A stretch of 64,000 nucleotides of DNA from Bin87 sp965204395 (GCA_965204395.1 OZ241987.1:248001-312000); one strand, 5' to 3'. Shown: positions 26,487 through 35,963, counted from the stretch's first letter. The notes: generated by a model from the sequence alone, not told the origin. Numbers and translations: made by a program.

Positions 26487-28181
26487 TTGACCACCATTAC
26501 CCGCAGCCCCAACGCTCTGTTCAAGCATCGCAGCAGCGACATCACCGACGGACCCAACCGCGCTCCTGCTCGCTCGTACCTGAGGGCGATGGGTCTCACC
26601 GACGACGATCTGTCCAAGCCATTCGTCGCCATCGCCAATCTTGCCAGCGACGTCACTCCCTGCAACGTTCATCTGGACCGATGGGCTACCGCTGCCAAGG
26701 AGGGCATCCGCGCGGCCAACGGGACGCCGTTCGAGTTCGGTACCATCACCGTAAGCGACGGCATCTCCATGGGCACCGAGGGCATGAAAGCGTCCCTGGT
26801 GAGTCGGGAAGTGATCGCCGATTCCATCGAGACCGTCGCGTTCGGACAGCGCATGGACGGCCTCGTGACCGTGGGCGGCTGCGACAAGAACATGCCCGGC
26901 TGCGTGATGGCCATGGCTCGGCTCAATATCCCCAGCGTTTTCGTCTACGGCGGCAGCATCCTGCCTGGCCAATACAACGGTCAGGATATCAACATCCAGG
27001 ACGTCTTCGAGGCGGTCGGCGCTTGGGCTGCCGGACGAATCACGGAAGCGGAACTCACAGACTTGGAGTGCGCCGCCTGTCCCGGCGAGGGCGCATGCGG
27101 TGGCTTGTTCACCGCCAACACCATGTCCACCGCCATCGAGGTCATGGGCCTGTCCCTCCCCGGTGATGCCTCCCTCACCGCCGTGGATCCTCGTAAATCG
27201 GACGAAGCGCGCCTGGCCGGCGCAGCCGTCATGCGAATGCTCGAAGAAGGCGTCCGTCCCCGCGACATCCTCACCCGCCGCGCCTTTGAAAACGCCATCA
27301 CCGTGGTCGTAGCCATGGGTGGCTCCACCAACGCGGTCCTCCACCTCATGGCCATCGCTCGTGAGGCTGACGTCGACCTGACCCTGGAGGACTTCGACCG
27401 CATCGGTCGCAATACTCCCTATATCGCCGACATGAAACCGGGCGGCCGATACGTCATGGCCGACCTCAGCAAGTACGGCGGCGTCGCCCTCATCGGCAAG
27501 CGATTGCTGGATGCCGGACTGCTGCACGGCGACGAGATGACGGTGAACGGCAAGACCCTCGCGGAGAACATCAACGCCGCCACCATCGTCGACGACCAGC
27601 CGGTGATTTATACGACCGATACCCCGCGCAGCCCCACTGGCGGCCTCGCCATCCTGCGCGGCAACCTCGCACCCGACGGCGCCGTCATTAAGGTCGCCGG
27701 CCACCAGGAAAAGGTCTACGAGGGCCCGGCCCGAGTATTCGAACAAGAGGAGCCCGCCTTCCAGGCAATCCAGCGCGGCGAAATCAAGGACGGAGACATC
27801 GTCGTCATTCGCTACGAGGGCCCGAAGGGCGGCCCCGGCATGCGCGAAATGCTCGCCGTTACTAGCGCCCTCATCGGTCAGGGCCTCGGCGATTCGGTCG
27901 CGTTGGTTACCGACGGTCGCTTCTCCGGCGCATCACACGGCCCCATGGTCGGCCACGTCGCTCCCGAGGCAATGGTCGGCGGGCCCATCGGCCTGTTGCG
28001 CGAAGGCGACATCATCACCCTCGACATCCCCAACCGCCGCCTGGACGCTCGCATCAGCGAGGAAGAGATGACCGACCGCCGGTCTGCCTGGCGTCCCATG
28101 GAGCCCAAGTACACCACCGGCGTGCTTGCCAAGTACGCCAAGTTGGTGTCCTCAGCATCCGAAGGGGCGGTGACGCGCTAG
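26487..28181 (+). CDS. ilvD: Dihydroxy-acid dehydratase
   Basis: IlvD dehydrates 2,3-dihydroxy-3-methyl acids to the 2-keto acids of valine and isoleucine synthesis. The 564-residue protein has the three cluster cysteines (C59, C132 in GGCDKNMPGC, C204 in CPGEGACGG) and the family C-terminal motif DGRFSGASHG. I use the TTG at 26487 because GAGGAGG lies 5 nt upstream and no ATG fits the family start. It is preceded by its own promoter. No other ilv gene is in the window. Confidence 0.95.
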   Translation: MTTITRSPNALFKHRSSDITDGPNRAPARSYLRAMGLTDDDLSKPFVAIANLASDVTPCNVHLDRWATAAKEGIRAANGTPFEFGTITVSDGISMGTEGMKASLVSREVIADSIETVAFGQRMDGLVTVGGCDKNMPGCVMAMARLNIPSVFVYGGSILPGQYNGQDINIQDVFEAVGAWAAGRITEAELTDLECAACPGEGACGGLFTANTMSTAIEVMGLSLPGDASLTAVDPRKSDEARLAGAAVMRMLEEGVRPRDILTRRAFENAITVVVAMGGSTNAVLHLMAIAREADVDLTLEDFDRIGRNTPYIADMKPGGRYVMADLSKYGGVALIGKRLLDAGLLHGDEMTVNGKTLAENINAATIVDDQPVIYTTDTPRSPTGGLAILRGNLAPDGAVIKVAGHQEKVYEGPARVFEQEEPAFQAIQRGEIKDGDIVVIRYEGPKGGPGMREMLAVTSALIGQGLGDSVALVTDGRFSGASHGPMVGHVAPEAMVGGPIGLLREGDIITLDIPNRRLDARISEEEMTDRRSAWRPMEPKYTTGVLAKYAKLVSSASEGAVTR

Positions 28182-28304
28182 CAAGGCCAATCTACCCAAA
28201 TCAGACCACCAACTCGAGGCATCGGCCTCGGTTTCGACCGGGCTGATGCCTGATGTCTTTCAATACCCAACACCGCGCAACGGCCGGCCAACAGGGAGAT
28301 TCTG

Positions 28305-29114
28305 ATGACCAGTTCAAACCAGCATGTTTTGCTCGAGCGCAAAGCTTCATTGGCCGTGATCCGCTTGAACCGCCCTGAGGCTCGCAACGCTCTGTCTCCC
28401 GACATGATCTCCGACCTGGGCCAAGCCTTGACCGCAGCCGCGGCGAGAGATGTCCGCGCCGTATTGTTGACCGGAACTGACGGAGCGTTCTGCGCTGGCG
28501 CTGACGTGCGGGATTTTGCGGCGCAACTGGACGAGGGAGGACCCGAAGGGCTATCCGCGCATCTCCGTGGCCTAGCAGACTCACTGCACAACGATGTGAT
28601 CATGGCCATCCGCAGGTTGGACAAACCCGTGATCGCGGCGGTAAACGGCGTCGCGGCCGGCGCCGGCTTTAGCTTGGCCCTTGCCTGCGACCTGAGGGTG
28701 GCCTCGGCCGATACCCGGTTCCTCCTGGCCTACGCCAACATCGGCTGCACGGCGGACGGCGGGTCCACCTATATGCTGCCGCGCATCGTTGGCCAGGGTC
28801 GCGCTATGGAAATCTATCTGGCCCGACAACCCATCGGCGCGCAGTATGCCTTGGAATTGGGGTTAGTCAGTCAGGTGTTCGACGCATCCCATTTTGAACG
28901 CCACGCCATGGAAACCGCCGACCGATTGGCCCAAGGCCCTACCCAGGCATACGGGCGCGTCAAAGCGCTTTTCGACGGCAGTTGGGAAGCAGACCTTGAG
29001 ACGCAGCTGGAGGCGGAGACCGACGCCATCGCCAATATCGGGTTGACTGGCGATTTCCAGGAAGGCATACGCGCGTTTTCCCAGAAACGGCAGGCGTGGT
29101 TCCAGGGCCGATAG
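28305..29114 (+). CDS. Enoyl-CoA hydratase/isomerase family protein
   Basis: The 269-residue crotonase-fold protein shows the CoA-binding ARNALSPDM region, the oxyanion segment GAFCAGADVRDF and the second motif PVIAAVNGVAAGAGFSLALACDLRVAS. Typical enoyl-CoA hydratase Glu at the second motif is not obvious (ANIGCTADGG), so it could be an isomerase or another crotonase activity. It probably acts in fatty or aromatic acid degradation. GGGAGA precedes the start. It lies between ilvD and a small membrane protein. Confidence 0.88.
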   Translation: MTSSNQHVLLERKASLAVIRLNRPEARNALSPDMISDLGQALTAAAARDVRAVLLTGTDGAFCAGADVRDFAAQLDEGGPEGLSAHLRGLADSLHNDVIMAIRRLDKPVIAAVNGVAAGAGFSLALACDLRVASADTRFLLAYANIGCTADGGSTYMLPRIVGQGRAMEIYLARQPIGAQYALELGLVSQVFDASHFERHAMETADRLAQGPTQAYGRVKALFDGSWEADLETQLEAETDAIANIGLTGDFQEGIRAFSQKRQAWFQGR

Positions 29115-29134
29115 CGGAAACCTCCCGAACCAAC

Positions 29135-29377
29135 ATGAAACGGTGGCTCGCTCTAAACCGATGGCGATTGGTGCTGTCGCTGGCGTGCGCGGTTATCCCC
29201 CGCATCGTCGCAGCGGTCGTGGTCCACGCGTTGGCAACCCAATTTGCGAACGAGAGTTGGATCTGGCTGGTGGTCTCCACGTTGTGGGACGTTAGCTTGT
29301 GCATCCTGGCGATACTGACCGTCGTGGCTTTCGTCCAGTACGGGCGCATATTCAACCCCAGGATCCCCACCGAATGA
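29135..29377 (+). CDS. Small membrane protein
   Basis: An 80-residue protein (MKRWLALNRWRL start) with two hydrophobic helices, LVLSLACAVIPRIVAAVVVHAL and a longer segment from WIWLVVSTLWDV to VVAFVQYG. It has no recognised family. The ribosome site is weak, and a GTG at 29096 overlapping the upstream gene is an alternative start. It is followed by the promoter of the next gene. Confidence 0.45.
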   Translation: MKRWLALNRWRLVLSLACAVIPRIVAAVVVHALATQFANESWIWLVVSTLWDVSLCILAILTVVAFVQYGRIFNPRIPTE

Positions 29378-29408
29378 TGCCGCCGGTTAGCCGTTGTTGT
29401 CGCTTTGC

Positions 29409-29437
29409 TTGCCCGCACCAACGGCCTTGCCTATACT
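29409..29437 (+). promoter_or_regulatory. Promoter for the LLM oxidoreductase at 29501
   Basis: TTGCCC (29409-29414), a 17-bp spacer, TATACT (29432-29437). It is about 64 nt before the ATG, which has a GAGGAGG ribosome site. Confidence 0.6.
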
Positions 29438-29500
29438 GACGCCATCCCGCATCTGTGAACACGCGCTACTCGACCTGCCAAACGTGGCGAGGAGGTCCCC

Positions 29501-30670
29501 ATGCCCAAGGATAAGGTTGAAATATTCTGGTTTTCGGAGCAGCCCTACGGCCACGTCACCGACGAGGACGTTGAGCAGTTCGAATCGGGACGACTGGATT
29601 TCCCCAACTCCCATTTCGACCCCGAAAAGGCCCACGTGCTCTACAACCAGTACCACGAGCAGTACGCCTGCGCCGATCAGAATGGCTTTGACGGCATCAT
29701 GTCCAACGAGCACCATGCTTCGTACTGGTGCATGAAACCGGCCGTCAACATCGACGCTGCCGTCATATCGAAGGTCACTCGCAACGCCAAAATCGCGATC
29801 CTGGGAAACGTGATCGCAATCAACGATCCCATCCGCATGGCCGAAGAAATCGCAATGCTGGACTGCATCTCCGGGGGGCGAATCATATCCGGCTTCGTCC
29901 GAGGCACTGCGGTGGAGACTCTGCAAGGAGGAGTCGCTCCGCCACAAAACCGCGACCGATTCGAGGAAGCCCACGACCTGATCATCAAGTGCTGGACGGA
30001 ACCGGGCCCGTTCCGTTACGAGGGTGAGTACTACCACTACCGGAAGGTCAACCCTTGGGTTCTCCCCATGCAGAAGCCCCATCCGCCCATCTGGTTCCCC
30101 GGATTCAGCAGCCCTGAGTCGGTCGTGTGGGCGGCCACTCACCAACATCCCTACATGAACCTGGGTTCCCTGCTGGAACACACCCACCGCCTGCGCGACG
30201 TATACATCGACACCGCCAAGGAGACCGGATTCCAACCCGGGCCGGAGCACTTTGGATACCTGCTGCGCGTCTTCTGCGCCGACACCGACGAGAAAGCGCA
30301 GGAACTGGGCCGCGAATTCCTTTGGACCCAGGAGCACCGCAACCGCGGTCCTCGTGAGCACAACGACCCGCCCGGCTACCAGTCGCGCGAAGCAGTCAGC
30401 ATCCAGCGCACCCTCCCGGGTGCCGGTGGTTTCGGCCGGATGATGACCTACGAGGAACTGCAGGAAGCCAACAACATCATCGTCGGCAGTCCCGACACCG
30501 TGCGAGAAAAGCTCTCGATGATCATCGAGCGTCTCAATCCGGGCTACCTGCATATCTACGGCAACGAAGGCGCCATGGACCACGAAGACGTGATGCGCTC
30601 CATCGAACTCATCGGGCGCGAGGTTATCCCCGCCCTGCACGAGATACCGCTGGTCGACCACTACGAGTAG
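29501..30670 (+). CDS. LLM-class flavin-dependent oxidoreductase
   Basis: The 389-residue protein has the luciferase-like TIM-barrel pattern: DGIMSNEHHAS near the start, RIISGFVRGTAVE, and the late NNIIVGSPDTVREKL element. It belongs to the bacterial-luciferase-like branch using FMNH2 or F420. Such enzymes oxygenate organic sulfur, amine or aromatic compounds; the substrate is not readable. The DUF3574 gene starts 1 nt after its stop. It has a GAGGAGG ribosome site. Confidence 0.88.
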   Translation: MPKDKVEIFWFSEQPYGHVTDEDVEQFESGRLDFPNSHFDPEKAHVLYNQYHEQYACADQNGFDGIMSNEHHASYWCMKPAVNIDAAVISKVTRNAKIAILGNVIAINDPIRMAEEIAMLDCISGGRIISGFVRGTAVETLQGGVAPPQNRDRFEEAHDLIIKCWTEPGPFRYEGEYYHYRKVNPWVLPMQKPHPPIWFPGFSSPESVVWAATHQHPYMNLGSLLEHTHRLRDVYIDTAKETGFQPGPEHFGYLLRVFCADTDEKAQELGREFLWTQEHRNRGPREHNDPPGYQSREAVSIQRTLPGAGGFGRMMTYEELQEANNIIVGSPDTVREKLSMIIERLNPGYLHIYGNEGAMDHEDVMRSIELIGREVIPALHEIPLVDHYE

Positions 30671-30671
30671 G

Positions 30672-31103
30672 ATGCGACCGGTCACGATATTTCTGGCCGC
30701 CTCCGCGTTGCTCCTCCTCTTTGGTGTGGGATGCATCGCCGGCGGCCAGTTTTCTTGCCCGGAAGGAATGGGCTCATTCACTGAATTGAAAGTTTATTTC
30801 GGGCAGGAAAAGGGAGATGGCAGCACCGTAACCGAAGAAGAATGGAACGCGTTTCTTTCCGATACAGTGACGCCGCGCTTCCCTGACGGCCTCACCGTGC
30901 TCGACGCCCGTGGTCAGTGGTTCGATGCCGCTGAGGGTCGGCCGTACCGGGAAACCGCGAAGTTGCTGAACGTATTGATTCCGCTTGATGGCGCCGAAGC
31001 CGGGCTCGTATCCGTCCGCGAAATTTCCGATCAGTACAAAGCCCGGTTTGATCAGCAAGCGGTCTTTCAAACCACCTTGCCAGCATGCGCCGCGGTGTAT
31101 TGA
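30672..31103 (+). CDS. DUF3574 lipoprotein
   Basis: The 143-residue protein has a lipoprotein signal with Cys21 (LLFGVGC), then FTELKVYFGQEKGDGS and EEEWNAFLSDTVTPRFPDGLTVLDARGQW, the hallmark of DUF3574. Function of the family is unknown; members are small exported proteins of roughly this size. It sits immediately after the LLM gene, so they are likely cotranscribed. Confidence 0.8.
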   Translation: MRPVTIFLAASALLLLFGVGCIAGGQFSCPEGMGSFTELKVYFGQEKGDGSTVTEEEWNAFLSDTVTPRFPDGLTVLDARGQWFDAAEGRPYRETAKLLNVLIPLDGAEAGLVSVREISDQYKARFDQQAVFQTTLPACAAVY

Positions 31104-31200
31104 TCGACCCACGGCTGTTCAGGATCAAAACCGACGCCGGTAACGTTGAGCGCGTCGGCACCTACTCAAACATAGCGGCTGCTTTCCAAGGAGACATATC

Positions 31201-32088
31201 ATGACATCGGCGACCCGACAAGCATTTATCGGCGTGGGCACCATGGGTAGCCTCATGGCCGGCTGCCTGCTGGACGCCGACGCCCCTTTGACCGTGCACG
31301 ACATCCGCCGCGAGGCCGCCGATCCGCTGATCGAGCGAGGAGCGAGTTGGGCGTCCAGCGCAGAGGAGGCGGTTGACGGCTGCGGGATGGTCTGGACTTC
31401 GTTGCCCGGCCCCACACAGGTTGAATCTGTCCTTCTCGGCAACGAGGCAGCCGTCCTGGCTGCAATGTCCCCCGGCGCTGTGCTGGTCGATACCACCACC
31501 AACGATCCGGACGTCGCGCGAAAAGTCGCGGAAGCCTGTGCCGCCCGGGGTCTCCACATGCTCGATGCTCCCGTCAGCGGCCGACCACCCAACATGACCA
31601 TGATGGTCGGCAGCCCGCGTTCTATCTTCGATCGCGTGCTGCCGATCCTGGAGACGGTGGCCGCGCAGGTGTTTTACGTAGGCGAATCAGGTGCGGGATG
31701 CGTTGCCAAGCTTGCGACCCAGTACATGGGTTACACCAACCTGATCGCCGCCATAGAGGGCATGCTCATCGCCCGCCTTGGCGGGGTCGATCCCGCGGTT
31801 CTGGCAGAGATCGTTCCGGTAAGCGCCGGCGCCAGCCGTGCCTTCAACGCAATACCGAATTCAATCCTGAACCGCACGTTCGAGGCTGGTGGCACTCTGG
31901 ACATAGTGGCAAAAGACGTCGCCCTCGCCTGCGCATTGGCCGAAAGTGTAGAGGCGCCGTCCGGCACCGGGTCCGTGGCAAACGGGCTATATCACCAGGC
32001 GCAGGAGGCCGGCTGGGGCAACGATGGTTACCCTGTCGTGGCGCGCATATTGGAATCTCTGGCGCAGACGGAATTGCGCAGCGAATGA
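31201..32088 (+). CDS. 3-hydroxyisobutyrate-dehydrogenase-family oxidoreductase
   Basis: The 295-residue protein starts with a GVGTMGSLMAG dinucleotide-binding motif and has the central catalytic region with Lys (GAGCVAKLATQYMGYTN) typical of beta-hydroxyacid dehydrogenases. It reduces or oxidises a short beta-hydroxy acid with NAD(P). AAGGAG precedes the start. It lies just before the Rieske dioxygenase genes, so it may act on a ring-cleavage or branched acid product; that is inference. Confidence 0.87.
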   Translation: MTSATRQAFIGVGTMGSLMAGCLLDADAPLTVHDIRREAADPLIERGASWASSAEEAVDGCGMVWTSLPGPTQVESVLLGNEAAVLAAMSPGAVLVDTTTNDPDVARKVAEACAARGLHMLDAPVSGRPPNMTMMVGSPRSIFDRVLPILETVAAQVFYVGESGAGCVAKLATQYMGYTNLIAAIEGMLIARLGGVDPAVLAEIVPVSAGASRAFNAIPNSILNRTFEAGGTLDIVAKDVALACALAESVEAPSGTGSVANGLYHQAQEAGWGNDGYPVVARILESLAQTELRSE

Positions 32089-32151
32089 CCACCGACGTGT
32101 CGCACGGTTGTGATACCATGCGGCGAAGCAAGCCGCGCCCGGAGGACAATG

Positions 32152-33531
32152 ATGGCGATCACGTTCCAGCCCAGCGCCTACAGTGGCCTGGTTGACCAGG
32201 ACAATGGCATGGTCAGCCGCGAGATATTTGTCAACGCTGACATCTACGCCGAAGAGCAGGAGCGCATCTTCACCCGCGCTTGGTTGTTCGTCGGCCACGA
32301 GAGCCAGGTGTCCAAGCCGGGCGACTTCTTCGTGTCCTCAATGGGCGAGGAATCCGTAATTCTCTGCCGGGACAGAGAAGGTGAAGTTCACGTATTCCTC
32401 AATTCGTGTATGCACCGCGGCATGAAGGTGTGCCGGTACGACGAAGGGAACACTCCCATCTTTACCTGTCCATACCACGGCTGGAGCTTTGCTACCGATG
32501 GGTCGCTGGTCGGTGTGCCCTTCTACAAGGACGCCTACCACGAGGAATTGGACAAATCCCAATGGAGCCTTATCCGTGTCCCCAAGATGACCAACTACAA
32601 GGGCGGCATCTGGGCAACCTGGGATCCCAACGCGCCCGACTTCCTGGAGTATATCGGCGGCTTTAAGACCTACCTGGACATCCTGTTCGATGGTTGGGAC
32701 GGGTCCGACGGCGGTACCGAGATTATCGGCGGCATCGAGAAATGGATGGTGCCCAGCAACTGGAAGTTCCCCGCTGAGAATTTCATCGGCGACCGGTACC
32801 ACAACATCAGCCACCGCTCCGTTGACCTCGTCGGCATCGGCCCGTCCGGCCAGGGACGGCGGGACAACCGGGAGCGCGAGGGCGCGAAGTCCCTCGACGT
32901 ATCATTCCCCGAGCGGGGCCACGGCACCGTGATGTTCCTGCGCCCGGAGGACGCTCAGCCCGTTGCATCCTACCAAAACGACCCCGTAGTCTCAGAGTAT
33001 TTCTACCAGTGCGAGATAGCCCGCAAGGAGCGGCAGGGACAGTTGTGGCGCATATTGGCGGGGCCCGGCACCATTTTCCCCAACATGTCCTTCCTGCCTC
33101 GGCAGCCACGCAGCATCGCAGTGTGGCATCCGCGCGGACCGGACCAGACGGAGGTTTGGCGCTGGTTCATGGTAGACAGCACCGCTCCGCCTGAAGTCAA
33201 GGAGTTTTTGCGCCAGTATTACATCCGCTACTCGGGTCCCGCCGGTCTGACCGAGCAGGACGACATGGAGAACTGGAACTACGCCCACGCCGCCAGCCGG
33301 GGCGCCATGGCGCGCCGGTACCATTACAACTATCAGATGGGCATGGGCTACGCGGTGACTGATTTCGAGGACGGCGGTCTCAAGCTCGACGGCACGGTGC
33401 TGGATACCACCAAGGCACGGGCCGGTGAACAGAACCAGCGCGGTTTCTACAGCCGCTGGCGGGAGTTCATGGCGGCCCGCGACTGGGACGAACTGGCTAG
33501 CTGGCGCAACGGCAACAATCCGGCTTGCTAG
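32152..33531 (+). CDS. Rieske aromatic ring-hydroxylating dioxygenase, alpha subunit
   Basis: The 459-residue protein has the Rieske 2Fe-2S ligands C86-x-H88 (CMHRG) and C106-x2-H109 (CPYHGW). The mononuclear iron site follows in GDRYHNISHRS (H217, H221) with the bridging Asp just before. It would form an alpha-beta dioxygenase that adds O2 to an aromatic ring. I use the second of two tandem ATGs, with GGAGG 6 nt away. The beta subunit follows 8 nt downstream. No ferredoxin or reductase gene is adjacent; electron partners must be elsewhere. Confidence 0.93.
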   Translation: MAITFQPSAYSGLVDQDNGMVSREIFVNADIYAEEQERIFTRAWLFVGHESQVSKPGDFFVSSMGEESVILCRDREGEVHVFLNSCMHRGMKVCRYDEGNTPIFTCPYHGWSFATDGSLVGVPFYKDAYHEELDKSQWSLIRVPKMTNYKGGIWATWDPNAPDFLEYIGGFKTYLDILFDGWDGSDGGTEIIGGIEKWMVPSNWKFPAENFIGDRYHNISHRSVDLVGIGPSGQGRRDNREREGAKSLDVSFPERGHGTVMFLRPEDAQPVASYQNDPVVSEYFYQCEIARKERQGQLWRILAGPGTIFPNMSFLPRQPRSIAVWHPRGPDQTEVWRWFMVDSTAPPEVKEFLRQYYIRYSGPAGLTEQDDMENWNYAHAASRGAMARRYHYNYQMGMGYAVTDFEDGGLKLDGTVLDTTKARAGEQNQRGFYSRWREFMAARDWDELASWRNGNNPAC

Positions 33532-33539
33532 GCGGTGTC

Positions 33540-34085
33540 ATGGTAACGACGAATGACCCGCTCGCGATGCTGTTGCTCAAGCAGGACGTTGAGGCTTTCC
33601 TGTTCCACGAGGCGAACCTGCTGGACGACCGGCGGTACGAGGATTGGCTGGCCCTGCTGACCGACGACGTCCGGTACTGGGTGCCCATGCGCAGAAACGT
33701 CAAGTTCGGCGAACTTGAGCGCGAATTCACCCGCGAAGGGCAGGACATCAACTGGTTTGACGAGGGCAAGGCGACTTTGACCCAGCGGGTCAACCAGATC
33801 CTCACCGGAGTACACTGGGCAGAGGAACCGCTGTCCCGCATATCCCACCTGGTGACCAACGTTGAAATCATCGAAACCACCCCTACGGCTGCGGAACCAG
33901 AGGAAGTTTCCCTCCGTTGCCGGTTCATAATCTATCGCAACCGGGTGGAGACCGAGACGGACATCCTGGTGGGCCGACGTGAGGATACGCTCCGCCGCGT
34001 GGATGGGGGCTGGCAGATCGCCAAGCGGCGAGTGTTGCTCGATCAGAATGTCCTGCTCGCCAAGAACCTGACCTTCTTCTTTTGA
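33540..34085 (+). CDS. Ring-hydroxylating dioxygenase, beta subunit
   Basis: The 181-residue protein has the NTF2-like small-subunit fold: FLFHEANLLDDRRYEDWLALL at the start, SRISHLVTNVEI in the middle, and a C-terminal WQIAKRRVLLDQN. The alpha subunit ends 8 nt before. The beta subunit stabilises the alpha3beta3 complex and may influence substrate choice. Start at the ATG 33540. Confidence 0.93.
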   Translation: MVTTNDPLAMLLLKQDVEAFLFHEANLLDDRRYEDWLALLTDDVRYWVPMRRNVKFGELEREFTREGQDINWFDEGKATLTQRVNQILTGVHWAEEPLSRISHLVTNVEIIETTPTAAEPEEVSLRCRFIIYRNRVETETDILVGRREDTLRRVDGGWQIAKRRVLLDQNVLLAKNLTFFF

Positions 34086-34112
34086 AACCCGGAGACGCGC
34101 AGGCGGATCGCA

Positions 34113-34316
34113 ATGGCCGACATAGTTAACCTGTTTGAAGTTGAGCCGGGCCAAACGGTGCGGCTCTACAACGAAGCGACCGCGGAAGTAATGTCCAACC
34201 CCAGGGATGGGGTTTGGTTGTTCGTCCGTTACCTGACCAGTCCCGATGACCCTGGCCAGGTGGGCGAAGAGGACATGGTCTTCGCCCAGGATGTGATCGA
34301 ACTGGTAACGGAGTAG
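34113..34316 (+). CDS. Small hypothetical protein in the dioxygenase operon
   Basis: A 67-residue protein (MADIVNLFEVEPGQ start) with several beta-strand-like segments (VRLYNEAT, GVWLFVRYL) and no membrane helix or signal. No family is recognised. It follows the beta subunit gene by 27 nt with a GGCGGAT ribosome site and so is probably part of that operon. Confidence 0.55.
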   Translation: MADIVNLFEVEPGQTVRLYNEATAEVMSNPRDGVWLFVRYLTSPDDPGQVGEEDMVFAQDVIELVTE

Positions 34317-34321
34317 GGCAG

Positions 34322-34549
34322 TTGGTGGCGCAGTCAGACACTGCGAGAGGGTTCACGCTCCCCACGCACGAGGAAGTTTTGGCCGCCCTTCGTGCCGGCT
34401 ATCGTGCCATCGATGATGGCTACGGGTTCTACCCAGGGTTCGAGGGCTGGTTGGAATCCCTGGGTTACCGGCGACGCGACGACGTCGACTGCACCTGCCC
34501 CGATGGCGGCTTCCGCGGCCATCTGCCCGAATGCCGGTGGGTGCGCTAG
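34322..34549 (+). CDS. Small cysteine-containing hypothetical protein
   Basis: A 75-residue protein, probably started by TTG or GTG at 34322-34325, 5 nt after the previous stop. It has helices (EEVLAALRAGYRAIDD) and a C-terminal CTCPDGGF...CRW pattern with three Cys, which could bind a metal. No family is recognised. The tight spacing suggests cotranslation with the previous small gene. Confidence 0.5.
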   Translation: MVAQSDTARGFTLPTHEEVLAALRAGYRAIDDGYGFYPGFEGWLESLGYRRRDDVDCTCPDGGFRGHLPECRWVR

Positions 34550-34561
34550 GGGGTAGCCGGC

Positions 34562-35095
34562 ATGGTGTGGGACTATGTGGTCCGCCTGGACAATGTCTTG
34601 TTGTTTCAGATCGCGGCCACGATTGCTTCGGTCTCAATCTACGTCGCCGCGCGATTAATCTGCAACCGCGCGATTAACCGCCTGGTTCAATCCCGCCAAA
34701 GAATGCACCCTCGCCGGGTGGGATCTACTCGTAGGGCGGTGAGCGTGATAGCCATTGCGCTGCTGCTGGCGACTTTGGCCGTAATCTGGAGCATCGATCT
34801 ACGCAGTCTGGCGGTGGTGTCGGGGGCCATTCTTGCGACCTTGGGCATCGCCTTCTTCTCTCAATGGTCAATTCTGAGCAACGTCACGACCAGCATCATC
34901 ATGTTCTGGAGATTTCCAATCCACATCGGCGATCGGATTAAAGTCCTCAGCGACCAACCCATCTCCGGCACCATCACGGATCTGACTCCGTTTTTCATCG
35001 TGCTCGAAGATGAGGACAGCAACACGATCACGATTCCGAACTCCATGTCCCTGCAACAGGCGTTTGTGGTGTACGTGGCCGAGGAGACAACCTGA
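34562..35095 (+). CDS. Short MscS-family mechanosensitive channel-like protein
   Basis: The 177-residue membrane protein has two or three helices and an MscS core: AVVSGAILATLGIAFFSQ followed by HIGDRIKVL and a beta-domain stretch (NTITIPNSM). It stops soon after the beta domain and lacks the large C-terminal alpha/beta portion of MscS, so it is a minimal form. It may respond to membrane tension. It follows the small Cys protein by 12 nt. Confidence 0.75.
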   Translation: MVWDYVVRLDNVLLFQIAATIASVSIYVAARLICNRAINRLVQSRQRMHPRRVGSTRRAVSVIAIALLLATLAVIWSIDLRSLAVVSGAILATLGIAFFSQWSILSNVTTSIIMFWRFPIHIGDRIKVLSDQPISGTITDLTPFFIVLEDEDSNTITIPNSMSLQQAFVVYVAEETT

Positions 35096-35153
35096 TTTGC
35101 AACGTAAGATCCAAGATTCCGCTTGGGTCCCCCAATCTTAGGAGCTAAGTGAA

Positions 35154-35963
35154 ATGTCCCAACAGATGGTTGATCTGATGGAAACGGTATGGCGGTCGAT
35201 AGACGGCCTGTGCGCCGACCTCACGCCCGAACAGTGGGCGTTGCCCACTGAGTGTCCGGGTTGGGCGGTTCAGGATCAGGTTTCTCACCTTGTGGGCAGC
35301 GAGTGCCGGCTGCTGGGGCGGCCTGCTCCGGAGCACGAGCCATCCGATACATCCCACGTGCGAAACGAGGTTGGGCAGAGCAACGAGGTGCTGGTCGATT
35401 ACCGTCGTCAATTCAGCGGAGCTGAGATTTTGGCAGAGTTTCGCGATGTCACCCGTGAACGGCTGGCAGTGCTGCGGGCCATGAGTGACGATGACTTCGC
35501 TGCCGAAACGCCCAACCCGCTGGGTAGCGGCCCCTACACAGACCTGCTGGCAATTCGAATCTATGATGCTTGGGTTCACGAGCAGGATATGCGCCGCACG
35601 CTGGGCATACCTGGGCATTTGACCGGACCCGTAGCTCAGCACTCCTACGGGCGCACCCGGTCCGCCATGCCATTCGTAGTCGGGCGCAAGGTAAAGCCCG
35701 ACGATGGCACTACCGTGGTATTCGACATCACGGGTGATGTGGGCGACATCATCGCGTTGAACATGGAGGGTGGACGTGCCAACCGCATGGACGCCGCGCC
35801 TGACTCGCCTACCGTGCGTTTGACCATGGGCCTGGAACCTTTCAACGCCTTGGGTACGGGCCGGTGGGATGCCGAGAAAGCGTTGTCAAATGGATCGGTC
35901 ACCATCGACGGCGACCGTACCTTGGGCGAGCGCATAGTTGGCGAGATGAACTTCATGATTTAG
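35154..35963 (+). CDS. Maleylpyruvate-isomerase-family, mycothiol-dependent-like enzyme
   Basis: The 269-residue protein shows the DinB-like N-terminal helical bundle, with CPGWAVQDQVSHLVG and, later, DAWVHEQDMR supplying metal-binding His and Glu. A C-terminal SCP2-like domain follows (FNALGTGRW). Family members isomerise maleylpyruvate in gentisate degradation or transfer thiols. Whether this organism makes mycothiol is unknown. The dioxygenase upstream supports a role in aromatic breakdown, as inference. Confidence 0.8.
   Translation: MSQQMVDLMETVWRSIDGLCADLTPEQWALPTECPGWAVQDQVSHLVGSECRLLGRPAPEHEPSDTSHVRNEVGQSNEVLVDYRRQFSGAEILAEFRDVTRERLAVLRAMSDDDFAAETPNPLGSGPYTDLLAIRIYDAWVHEQDMRRTLGIPGHLTGPVAQHSYGRTRSAMPFVVGRKVKPDDGTTVVFDITGDVGDIIALNMEGGRANRMDAAPDSPTVRLTMGLEPFNALGTGRWDAEKALSNGSVTIDGDRTLGERIVGEMNFMI

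Noticed and set aside
26319..27746. Open frame of about 475 codons antisense to ilvD
   Set aside because: It overlaps a certain ilvD gene and shows no motif.
29387..30781. Open frame of about 460 codons on the minus strand opposite the LLM gene
   Set aside because: It is fully antisense to a confident LLM oxidoreductase and has no family features; a GC-rich codon-bias shadow.
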